Below are positions 21,947 to 32,600 of a stretch of 64,000 bases of DNA, piece after piece; position 1 is the stretch's first letter; every line of letters begins with the position of its first letter. The translations under genes were made by a program, and so were the position numbers. The stretch covers positions 139,907-203,906 of the forward strand of contig JAUJYZ010000830.1 of assembly GCA_033675265.1 (NCBI GenBank), read 5' to 3'. The notes under the pieces are model-generated. The model made no database searches, had not been told where the DNA came from, and saw nothing but the letters and a program-made list of their open reading frames with translations. Source of the DNA: Actinostola sp. cb2023 (lineage: Eukaryota; Cnidaria; Anthozoa; Actiniaria; Actinostolidae).

Positions 21947-22196
21947 CGAATAGTAGATATAAAATGTTTGGGGATCAAAATACCAATCCTCGTCCAGGTC
22001 GTGAGGGATGCCTTTGACAAACTCGATCCCTGGTAGAGGTTTCTGCATTTGCTCATAGGCAGGTTGCCATTGCGAATAGCTCCACAACACGTTGAGGGGG
22101 AGGTTGAATGACTCTACTTGCGTGTTGAAGTAAGTTCTGAACCCAGACCGTTTTTCCCGATCCCGCCATCCCCGCAACGATAGCCGTGAATAAAAC
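21947..22196 (-). pseudogene. Relic of Polinton/adintovirus-type packaging ATPase
   Basis: On the minus strand one frame reads GMAGSGKT, a Walker A P-loop, near 22165. Another frame downstream reads VLWSYSQWQPAYEQM and PGIEFVKGIPHDLDED (ORF 21881-22177). The combination resembles FtsK/HerA-family genome-packaging ATPases of Polintons, adintoviruses and related integrated elements, where they pump DNA into capsids (recalled family resemblance, not a search result). Broken by a frameshift near 22100, truncated at both ends; the 3' end runs straight into the minisatellite. No capsid, polymerase or integrase is seen nearby. Confidence 0.6.
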
Positions 22197-22655
22197 TTTC
22201 TAAATCAATTTGAGTGGTGGTGTGATTGTATAATTATTTTAGGAAATGTTGTGAGGAATACAGACTTGCCAAGTTGTAAATAAATCACTCGCGTGACGTC
22301 GTTAATGGAGTTGCAATTGTTCTGTACACAGACGAATTTACATATGTGGTCACCTGTTGATACAACAATAGATCACTTATCTAGGGTACCTTTTCATTGT
22401 TTAAATTAATCTTTGTACATTTTTTAAGATGGATACTTAAAACCTCGACATAAAAACATTAGGTTGAAGATACTTTATAAAATGAAGCAATAGACCAGTT
22501 GTTACACCTTTTTTTAATACGAATTGACGTTACAAACACCGGGAAAACCATTGTTTACCCTACTGTAATTGAAATAAATTTATTTTATTTGTTTATTTAA
22601 TGATTATCCATTGTGTAAACAGGTGTTGTCTGAGGGCTTTTTCATACCAGGTTAA
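22197..22655. other. Intergenic, nothing recognised
   Basis: AT-rich, no ORF or clear repeat. Confidence 0.5.
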
Positions 22656-23193
22656 AGGTGCGGTAATACGAGCAACAAAATCGTGCAACTTGTCGCGCAA
22701 CATTTTCAGATTGTTGCGTTGCAAGTTGCAGAGCAATGTTTCTCGTATTACCATCTTTCGCGCAACTTGTCGCGCAACAAATTAAATTTTCGTGTTGCAG
22801 GTTGCAAAACTTTGTTGCATGAAGTAGAAAGAGCTTCTACTTTGCGCAACAAAGTTTTGCAACCTGCAACACGAAAATGTGTTGCGCGACAACATTGTTG
22901 CGTTGCAAGTTGCAGAGCAATGTTTCTCGTATTACCACCGTTCGCGCAACTTGTCGCGCAACACATTTTCGTGTTGCAAGTTGCAAAACTTTGTTGCGCA
23001 AAGTAGAAGCTCTTTCTACTTCAAGCAACAAAATTTTGCAACTTGCAACAAATGACCGAAAATTTAATTTGTTGCGCGACAAGTTGCACGAACGACGGTA
23101 ATACGAGAAACATTGCTCTGCAACTTGCAACGCAACAATCTGAAAATGTTGCGCGACAAGTTGCACGATTTTGTTGCTCGTATTACCGCACCT
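22656..23193. mobile_element. TTAA-flanked MITE, 538 bp, highly palindromic
   Basis: AGGTGCGGTAATACGAGC at the left and its complement at the right, each flanked by TTAA (22652-22655, 23194-23197), as in piggyBac or Kolobok elements. The whole body is built from GTTGCGCGACAAGTTGC-type words in both orientations. The overlapping ORFs are artefacts. Confidence 0.85.
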
Positions 23194-23197
23194 TTAA

Positions 23198-23737
23198 GGG
23201 AGAATGGGTACGAGTTGTGGACATTTTCGAAAGAAATTTTTCGAGTTCTAAAATAGATTTTTGTTTTATTTAGTTTATTTTTGTCTGTGCCGACGTCACT
23301 GGTTTGTGTCACGAACCGTGAAAAATGAAATACTGGGAAAATAAAAAACCTCAGCGAAATATCAAACGGTCTTTCTAAAATTAGACACGTGTGTAAACAA
23401 AAAGGTCTGTTAGAAAACAATTGGCTGTCCGTACCGGAAATTACGAACAATAGTACAGTATGGATCGCACTCGTAGAAATGTATTTATTATTTTTATTAT
23501 TATTAAAAATCTGAAAAAGTTACAACGGAGATAATTATCATCGAGTTGGATACTAAAAATAGACGTGACGTAACACAGATCCTTAGGCCGGTACAATAAA
23601 AAAATCATTGGAGTTGGATGCTAAAAATAGATTGTAAACAACAAGGTATACTTAACAGAACAATAGACTGACCGTACCGGGATACCTACGAGAACAATAG
23701 CTGGTATAGAGGTTCCGTACCGGTTACCTCCTTCGCT
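23198..23737. other. Intergenic with degenerate duplications
   Basis: Degenerate repeats of GTTGGATACTAAAAATAGA, TAAACAAAAAGG/TAAACAACAAGG and GACCGTACCGG occur at about 23370-23455, 23543-23600 and 23606-23700. No gene. Confidence 0.5.
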
Positions 23738-25768
23738 TATACCGGTATGAGGGGATTTGCACCAGTGATACCGGTATGAGGGGATTTACACCAGTGATAC
23801 CGGTATGAGGGGATTTGCACCAGTGATACCGGTATGAGGGGATTTGCACCGGTGATACCGGTATGAGGGGATTTGCACCGGTGATACCGGTATGAGGGGA
23901 TTTGCACCGGTGATACCGGTATGAGGGGATTTGCACCGGTGATACCGGTATGAGGGGATTTGCACCGGTGATACCGGTATGAGGGGATTTGCACCGGTGA
24001 TACCGGTATGAGGGGATTTGCACCGGTGATACCGGTATGAGGGGATTTACACCGGTGATATCGGTATGAGGGGATTTACACCAGTGATACCGGTATGAGG
24101 GGATTTGCACCAGTGATACCGGTATGAGGGGATTTGCACCGGTGATACCGGTATGAGGGGATTTACACCAGTGATACCGATATGAGGGGATTTGCACCGG
24201 TGATACCGGTATGAGGGGATTTACACCAGTGATACCGGTATGAGGGGATTTGCACCAGTGATACCGGTATGAGGGGATTTGCACCAGTGATACCGGTATG
24301 AGGGGATTTGCACCGGTGATACTGGTATGAGGGGATTTGCACCAGTGATACCGCTATGAGGGGATTTACACCAGTGATACCGGTATGAGGGGATTTGCAC
24401 CAGTGATACCGATATGAGGGGATTTGCACCGGTGATACCGGTATGAGGGGATTTACACCAGTGATACCGGTATGAGGGGATTTGCACCAGTGATACCGGT
24501 ATGAGGGGATTTACACCAGTGATACCGGTATGAGGGGATTTGCACCAGTGATACCGGTATGAGGGGATTTGCACCAGTGATACCGGTATGAGGGGATTTA
24601 CACCAGTGATACCGGTATGAGGGGATTTGCACCAGTGATACCGGTATGAGGGGATTTGCACCGGTGATACCGGTATGAGGGGATTTACACCGGTGATACC
24701 GGTATGAGGGGATTTACACCAGTGATACCGGTATGAGGGGATTTGCACCAGTGATACCGGTATGAGGGGATTTGCACCAGTGATACCGGTATGAGGGGAT
24801 TTGCACCGGTGATACCGGTATGAGGGGATTTGCACCGGTGATACCGGTATGAGGGGATTTACACCGGTGATACCGGTATGAGGGGATTTACACCAGTGAT
24901 ACCGGTATGAGGGGATTTGCACCAGTGATACCGGTATGAGGGGATTTGCACCGGTGATACCGGTATGAGGGGATTTACACCAGTGATACCGATATGAGGG
25001 GATTTGCACCGGTGATACCGGTATGAGGGGATTTACACCAGTGATACCGGTATGAGGGGATTTGCACCAGTGATACCGGTATGAGGGGATTTGCACCAGT
25101 GATACCGGTATGAGGGGATTTGCACCGGTGATACTGGTATGAGGGGATTTGCACCAGTGATACCGCTATGAGGGGATTTACACCAGTGATACCGGTATGA
25201 GGGGATTTGCACCAGTGATACCGATATGAGGGGATTTGCACCGGTGATACCGGTATGAGGGGATTTACACCAGTGATACCGGTATGAGGGGGTTTGCACC
25301 AGTGATACCGGTATGAGGGGATTTACACCAGTGATACCGGTATGAGGGGATTTGCACCAGTGATACCGGTATGAGGGGATTTGCACCGGTGATACCGGTA
25401 TGAGGGGATTTGCACCGGTGATACCGGTATGAGGGGATTTGCACCGGTGATACCGGTATGAGGGGATTTGCACCGGTGATACCGATATGAGGGGATTTGC
25501 ACCGGTGATACTTGTATGAGGGGATTTGTACCAGTGATACCGGTATGAGGGGATTTTCACCAGTGATACCGGTATGAGGGGATTTGCACCAGTGATACCG
25601 GTATGAGGGGATTTGCACCGGTGATACCGGTATGAGGGGATTTGCACCGGTGATACCGGTATAAGGGGATTTGCACCGGTGATACCGGTATGAGGGGATT
25701 TGCACCGGTAATACCGGTATGAGGGGATTTGCACGGTGATACCGGTATGAGGGGATTTGCACCGGTGC
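23738..25768 (+). repeat. 29-bp minisatellite, about 70 units
   Basis: The unit is ATACCGGTATGAGGGGATTT+GCACCAGTG, with recurrent variants GCACC/ACACC, CAGTG/CGGTG and rarer GATACTGG or CCGCTATG. The minus strand is stop-free with a 29-residue repeat (three units), so the long predicted proteins are artefacts. A block of variants at 24163-24429 recurs exactly at 24975-25241, an 812-bp (28-unit) higher-order period. Confidence 0.95.
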
Positions 25769-25977
25769 GCCCGTGGCGAAGAACCGCCATTTTCCCGGCT
25801 TACTCTTGACTTCAACTCTCATCATCATATATATACAACACAAGCGCTCTGTCGCTAAAACCCTTCATGGTCGTGCTCGTAACATCCCATCATCTCCCAG
25901 AGAGAAATCTTCTGAGACCGCATGTGTTCATAAAACAGTAAGGAAAGACCGTGTACGACTTTCTGGGCAACATATAT

Positions 25978-26126
25978 CAACTAGCCAGACTAGCAACAAT
26001 AACACATAGCACAACGGTTAGCTAAACCTGACATGAGAAACGCTCGCAACTAGAATGCAGCCGTGGACGACAGGTTTAGCTAACCGTTGTGCTATGTGTT
26101 ATTGTTGCTTAAGTCTGGTTAGTTGA
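25978..26126. repeat. Inverted repeat, about 52-bp arms
   Basis: Arms containing AACAATAACACATAGCACAA and its complement enclose a 40-bp spacer. Fold-back element or MITE next to the Penelope fragment. Confidence 0.75.
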
Positions 26127-26184
26127 TATAAACTTTTTGAGAAAAGCTGCAAAACACCAAGGCCACAACTGCAGCAACTGCAAC

Positions 26185-26436
26185 AGCCCAAGCAAGATCG
26201 TGGTTTCGTAGTTTTATCATACATGAAAGACGTGTCTGAAAAGATCACCAGAACCTTAAACAAGTTCAACGTCAGAGTGTCACACAAATCGACTCACACT
26301 ATCTCGTCAATCCTAAAAAAGCCAAAAGACAGAATCGATAAGGTTCCCACCACGACGGGTGTCGTTTACCGTATCAACTGCAAGCAGTGTAATAAAGTCT
26401 ATGTTGGACAAACCAAAACCTTTTTCAACTTGGACC
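26185..26436 (+). pseudogene. Penelope-like element, C-terminal fragment with GIY-YIG domain
   Basis: The frame VVLSYMKDVSEKITRTLN... ends in GVVYRINCKQCNKVYVGQTK, matching the start of the GIY-YIG endonuclease domain (VY...YVGQT) with the CxxC that precedes it in Penelope-like retroelements. In these elements the domain follows the reverse transcriptase and cuts target DNA. No RT domain remains upstream. The reading is cut by the element at 26443; 27926-28000 may be its continuation. Confidence 0.75.
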
Positions 26437-26442
26437 TGTACA

Positions 26443-27919
26443 GGACCCGAAATGATCCCTGGCTCCGAAATGATCCCTGGCCCCGAAATGATCCCCAAAG
26501 TGTCTAGACTGGCTCCGAAATGATCCCGGACCCGAAATGATCCCCAGACTGGCTCTGAAATGATCCCCAGTGAAATTCAGGAATGGTTGAATTCAGTCCC
26601 GTAGATTCATTCCTTGGCCAACAAATTCTCAATGAAATTTATTATAGCGTTTATATATTTTATTGAACAACTGAACGAGATTACATGTATACTTTTTATC
26701 AACTGTATTTTAATTGAATTGTAATGATACTCAAAGGAGGATATAAATAAATACAAATCACTCTGTCACATTAAACCCAAATCAACCAATCATAATGGAC
26801 CGTTCCCACGCCTGAAATGGACAAGATACGATTTACGAAATCAAAACATTTTTACATGAAAGATAAGATGATCAAACCACTGAATGAATAAAATTCAAGA
26901 ATCAGAATCTCTATCACGTGTATATCTCAGAAGCTGTGAATAGAAATCGTGTGTCGCAGTCCATGGTCGCAGTTTACTGGGAAGAAATTTCAATTATATT
27001 ATTCACACATATAAAGAATTCTTTTATATTTTATACTTTTATATTTTTATAAAGAATTATTTTATATTTTATGCTTTTATATTTTTATAAAGAATTATTT
27101 TATATTTTATACTTTTATATTTTTATAAAGAATTATTTTAATCACACATATATATTCACGTAAACATTAAATACACCACATTTTCTTTAAAGCCCTTTAA
27201 AATCACCATGCATACGACGGCACTTCACTTGGTTGATCGAACCAAATGACTAGTTTATGATTGATATTCTTACAATATTTCGGCCTAGCTTGTAATATTG
27301 TGAAATTACTGTTACATGATTTAATACTGACGATTCTGCAGTAGGGTCGTCTCGCGTAGACGAAAATCATACTCGCTGTCCAGACGAAACTAGCATACTG
27401 TAAGAGTATTGAGACAAAGAAGGAAGAAGTAGATTATAACAATAATAATAATATCGGGACATGGGTTTAATTGATTTCACAGAAGTTCATAATAATGAAT
27501 GAAACTATAACTATAAGCATAGCACTTTGATTATGTAAGAATATAACTAATAAATTATCCAAAGAAACATCTAGACGTTCACAATAGATTCGTAACATTT
27601 CATGATTTGATATATATTAGAAAAAGAAACTGAGGAAGAAAGAAAGATAGAGAGAGAAAGGCGAAAGGAAGGAAGAAAGATAGAGAGAGAAATGCGAAGG
27701 GAAGGAAGAAAAAAACCCCACAGAAACAGAAGAAAGAAAAAGAGAAAAAGAAAGGAACGGCCGGACTGAATACAACCATTCCCGAATTTCACTGGGGATC
27801 ATTTCAGAGCCAGTCTGGGGATCATTTCGGGTCCGGGATCATTTCGGAGCCAGTCTAGACACTTTGGGGATCATTTCGGGGCCAGGGATCATTTCGGAGC
27901 CAGGGATCATTTCGGGTCC
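26443..27919. mobile_element. 1.48-kb TIR element with GGGATCATTTCGG subterminal repeats
   Basis: Inverted repeats of about 145 bp (26443-26586 and 27775-27919) contain six copies each of CGAAATGATCCC-type motifs. Flanked by TGTACA on both sides (26437-26442 and 27920-27925), a 6-bp duplication that is itself palindromic. The interior is AT-rich with a triplicated stretch near 27014-27130 and a GAAGGAAGAAAGA-rich tract near 27640-27750. No transposase. It splits the Penelope fragment. Confidence 0.82.
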
Positions 27920-27925
27920 TGTACA

Positions 27926-28010
27926 GACCGCAATCACAGCTACCTGCAAACACAACACGATTTTGACTTTGATATGGTGTTGAAATCATCGATCGCGAAA
28001 GTCAATGGAA
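27926..28010 (+). pseudogene. Probable continuation of the Penelope-like fragment
   Basis: In one frame QHDFDFDMVLKSSIAKVNG follows the insertion. An H-D-F/I-D run is common downstream of the GIY-YIG core in Penelope-like elements. Short and uncertain. Confidence 0.4.
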
Positions 28011-28049
28011 CAAAAGACAGGTAACCTACGTGTTGAAATCCTATCAGGG

Positions 28050-29075
28050 TATCAGGGTACCCCAAAAACCATTCAAACCCGGCCACTGGTTTTGATTTTT
28101 TTTGACAATCAAATCAAATTGAATATTATCTATCATCTCCAAAAAAACAGAATCTAAAAAACATTTTTCCCTAAAAAGTTAGAATCAAAAAACGAATTTT
28201 GGATTTCATTTCATGCAAAAAGATGTTGACAAGCAAGCTGTCAACAGCACTCACGCAACAGACTTTCCACAAAGATTCAGATGCGAAGAAAGTATCCAAA
28301 AATCGTAACTGCTCACTCAAAATATCCCGTTGAATAACGATGCCAAACCACTCACGGTCAAAGTCCTCGTATTTCCCGCCAGCAGTAACTTTGTTTTCCT
28401 GCCTCGTTGTTACGTGAACTGGAAGGCGATCTTCTTTTGACTGCCATTCATATGTCATCAGGTATTGGATCACATATTTGTGGTGGATTATCGCAGCTTG
28501 TGTAAACAAAGGCGCCACTTTACTTGAAAAACATTTTGGGCTTTTTCTCAAAGAGCAAATTGACGAAAATACGGGTGTTATTTTGAGCTCCTAAACAAAC
28601 GGGTTTTATTCGATTCAGCTGAGATTTTTAGAACTTCATCTCTGATTATCGTTCTTTAAAACAATATCTCCGATTTTTGATATTTTAATGATTTCATGAG
28701 TTATTAACTGATTAGTAAAGAACAATGTATTTTTAGCGTACCGAAAGTTTCGCGGCAGATAAAAAAGCAACGGGGAAACGTATCGATAAACGGAGACACG
28801 GTTTTGATAATTGATATCTCTAGAGTGCATAGAGATAATGATCTTGAAATTCCGATAAAATGCGGCTGTCTGGGACCTCGCCGTATAACGCTATATGAAA
28901 ATTCGTTGATCTTGACTTATATCTAAAACGCGTATGTACTTTTTGTTAATAGACCATTAGTTGGAATCTCCATTTATTTAGCTTTCAGAAAATGTATACT
29001 TTATTGGGGTTTAAATAGACGGATTCTATGTTAAAGCGACTTGAATGCATACCTATCGGTAGGGGTACCCTGATA
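28050..29075. mobile_element. Possible TIR element, weak
   Basis: TATCAGGGTACCCC (28050-28063) and GGGGTACCCTGATA (29062-29075) are perfect 14-bp inverted repeats. No clear target duplication. The interior holds a 126-codon ORF on the minus strand (28171-28551) with no recognised family. Confidence 0.35.
28171..28551 (-). CDS. Hypothetical ORF, 126 aa
   Basis: Not recognised. Sequence composition (AAIIHHKYVIQYLMTYEW, EDFDREWFGIVIQRDIL) looks protein-like rather than random. ATG start, no splice context examined. It might be a truncated transposon gene, given the bounding inverted repeats. Confidence 0.25.
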   Translation of the reverse strand: MRKSPKCFSSKVAPLFTQAAIIHHKYVIQYLMTYEWQSKEDRLPVHVTTRQENKVTAGGKYEDFDREWFGIVIQRDILSEQLRFLDTFFASESLWKVCCVSAVDSLLVNIFLHEMKSKIRFLILTF

Positions 29076-29556
29076 CCTTAATCTCGTCACAGCTTGACGA
29101 TGTTTAATATTTTGGATTTCAGAGAAATATTTTTCACAGCCAAACTTCGTTTTCACTTTTCTAAAAAATCCGCAGTTTACCTGTGCTACCACCCTGTTAA
29201 ACCTGATCATTCCAGAACTTAACAAAAAAAAACAGGCTGACTGTGTAATCCCCGGTGTAAAGGTAATCGTTCCTTTCCGATATCAGAGATATCACCGGTG
29301 TATACAATGATGCAATGTTTGGTAATAGCGTGAATGGAAGGGGAGAAGTGGCACTGTAAGAATACTCTCCCATCAGTCTCTCAGCATGCACCCACGTCAA
29401 AGGTCAAGACCATTGGGGTTAACGATATCTACCGATTCCTTCGTACATAACTGATTGCCACGGCCACTTGCAGTTCAGATAGCGATTACACATTGGAGGG
29501 GTCAGATCAAAATATTAAGACAAGTTGCTGCAGCCGTGGCAATACTACTATTAATT
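28552..29556. other. Upstream of the MMP gene, nothing recognised
   Basis: No convincing ORF or inverted repeat, apart from the weak element end at 29075. Any MMP promoter should be here, but no motif stands out. Confidence 0.4.
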
Positions 29557-29679
29557 ATGGTATTAGTACTACTAAGGTCAGCCGTGCTGCTCGCTTTACT
29601 TGTTATGAAGTCGTATTATGGCAGTGCAACTTATCAACGAACACCAACCACGGGGTTTTCTAATATTCCAATACCAATA
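29557..29679 (+). CDS. MMP exon 1: signal peptide
   Basis: First in-frame ATG after the stop at 29452, followed by a hydrophobic run and a possible cleavage region near SYYGSA. The frame is open 34 codons upstream without an ATG, so a longer N-terminus from an upstream exon is possible. Donor GTAAGT at 29680, phase 0, matching the acceptor at 36829. Confidence 0.7.
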
Positions 29680-32600
29680 GTAAGTAAACATTGCAGTTCG
29701 GTGAACTCATTATTCATTCATTCAAATGGCGCGGGCAGGCAATATACAAGGAGTTGTAAGTACAACAGTTGGCAGCGAGGTACCGTTTCGCTCTGTATTC
29801 GGGCTGCGTTCACACTGGGACTTTTCGATCTAGAATCTTGACGTTAACTGTTTACATATAATTATTATGTTAGAGTAGAAGCAAGAGACCATTATATAAT
29901 GGTCTCTTGAGTAGAAGCGTTCACACACGTATGCACGCGGGTCGCGCCGGATAAAACGCGGAAACGTACTGAAACGGCTGAAAGCTGAAACTGAAACGGC
30001 TGAAACGACTGAAACGGCCGAAAAGTGGTAAACGCCGAAAATGACTGAAACGGCGCCTGAAACTTATGCAACAAAGGAGCTGAGAGTGAGAGTTTGAATA
30101 ATATATTATAAGAGCTCTTATTTCAAATTTTAATATAAAAACGTGATTTGAATTTGAACTCGGAAGCTTAAGCTTAAATTTTTTAAATACGGTATTACAT
30201 ATAGGCAAGAGAAAATGAGGTAAGAGAAGGAATCCCTGGTATCCCATCATGTGCTCCATTAATTCTATTTTTAGAACTCGATCTATTTTTAGCTTTAGTT
30301 ACCATGCCCGCGCAACCACTCTTGACTTGTAGAATTTTAAAATACTCAACCTTACCTTGGTTTTTCCTTTCAAAAACTTTTTATTTTTTTCCATTAAAAA
30401 GAAAAGCGAAAGACTACACAACTTCTGCTCCAAGTTCTGACATAGTAGTGGTCGTACGATTTCTACGATGTTTACATAGTTCACTATTAACTGGCCATAT
30501 CCTGTTTTGAACAATTGAACGTGTTTGATACTTCGATTGTCAGTTGACAGTTGAGTTTTATTTGTCAGTTAACAGTTATTTTTAAAGCCGTTTGTCAGTT
30601 GTCAGTTAACCCATTCAGACGCTCATACAAAACTGAGGCTCGTTTACACCCCGGTGTACGCAATCGATGAAATCGATAATCGATGACAATCGATGACAAT
30701 CGATTGATATTGGAAATCGATGACCAATCGATGAAACAAAAATCTGTGACCTTTGATCGATTGTCATCGATTGCCTTATGATTGATCGATTGTTATCGAT
30801 TGCCCTAAAATAGATCGATTTTCATCGATTTTCATCGATTTTCATCGATTGTTTTGTTTTGTTTTGTTATCAATTGATATTAAGTTCTATAGTTAGAAGT
30901 AAGGCTGAAGAAACTAGAGTTTTATTACATATAAGTCTTATATTTTAAGGAGAAACACTAGTGATATTAAACTACTACGTTTCGATGACATCCTGTCCGG
31001 CATCATTACGAAGTGAGATGAATAATGAGTAACAGATAGTGTTCAATGTTCAATAGTTATAAAAGAGTTCAGTGTTATTTAAACAAATACTTTAGCACGG
31101 ATGGAACATTGCATGAACATTGAACACTATTCTTATGTTCAAATTATGTAAATTTCGTACGTAACTAATCTCTGTTACTCATTATTCATCTCACTTTACT
31201 TGATAATGATGATAATGATCTTCGAAACTTAGCAGTTTAATATCACTAGTTTTTCTCATTAATTCAATTTCTAAAGTTACCCTTATAAGAATATATATTT
31301 TAACATTAACATCAGTATTTTCTTCGTATAGTCACATAACTTGACGTCGTTTTTCAAGCTGTGATACTAAAATTGGTTTCATGTAAAAAAGGTGCCAGGT
31401 TTACACAAGCATACAGAAATTGTAAAATATAGATTTAAAGCTTGCAACAAGCACAGATAAACATAAATCAAACCCACAAAAGACACGATTAACACTTGTA
31501 GGACAATCAAGAGTTCTGCTAACTGTAGCAAGGCTACGATGTCCAGAAAAATTCCCACTATTTCCATCAAGAAAAAAAGATGAATCAATATAAGTAAAAG
31601 AAAAAGTAAATTGTCTTTCTTATTGTCGTAATAATAAATAATTTTAGAAAACGTAAAGGGGTGGCCTATGTCCTTGGGCGAATGATCGCCGGATGGGCGA
31701 CAAGAACTGGCTGTTTCGCTATCACGATCTTGTGTAGTCGTTCTCGGCCTTTCGCTGCCAACGGTTTCCAAATTGTGCAGGGTCGTAGAGGTCTCTGTAG
31801 TGTTATTTGCCGATTTCCTTGCTTCTTGTACTGCTTTTATCAAATCTGCTTTCTTACAGTTTTGGCATAATTTATTCCCATTTCATCTAGAACTTCCTTC
31901 AGCAAACGAACCGTCATGTTTTCTGCACATCCCTTTTTCAACTGCTCTCTTTCTTCGTTTCTGATTTTTCTCTCTTTCCTTTCTCTCTCTTTCTCCAATT
32001 CTTCCAGGACAGGTAACTGTTTCATTTCCTCTTCTAAGTTAGCTTTTAAAGGCCATTTTGATGCCGCATTTACAGTTCCAACTACACTATTATTATTCCC
32101 GATACATCGCACCATTCAAAGTTGTTTGTCTTCGATAAGTCCCATTCTCCGAACGATTTACGATCGAATCGTAATAACCTTAAACAAGTTGTCACCTTCT
32201 CGCATTTCTTTTTGTCAGACTGCCATTCAAATATTGGATAGCTTGACTTTAACGATGGAGAGCGGACAATCCTTATCACATAACCAATACGAAATTCCGT
32301 TGATGGTATCCAGACGGCAAGAATATCGCTCAAGTACACACCGAATGATGTGCGAAGTGGACTTACAGACTTTTCTATTTTATCATAGAAGTCATTCCGC
32401 GCAGACTCGATCCAGCGAGAGAGCTGAGACATCGTTGGCCTGTAAATCTTTCCTTGTTGCAGTGATAAAAATTCGGCGATGTGAAAAAAGTTCCCTTCAA
32501 ACTCAACATAGCTTGGGTGAACAGAGTAATCTATTCGATGCTGCGATGTCTCGCTCTCCGCACTTTGTTGTTTGAGGCGTTTTGGTATGACCTTTGGGGA

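Noticed and set aside
23724..25843. Several long minus-strand ORFs (up to 291 aa) with repeated IPSYRYHWCKSPHTG
   Set aside because: They are translations of the 29-bp minisatellite, whose three-unit period has no stops; no start context or conserved domain.
31916..32575. 219-aa plus-strand ORF opposite the PHD/SAP gene
   Set aside because: Antisense shadow of the PHD/SAP coding sequence.
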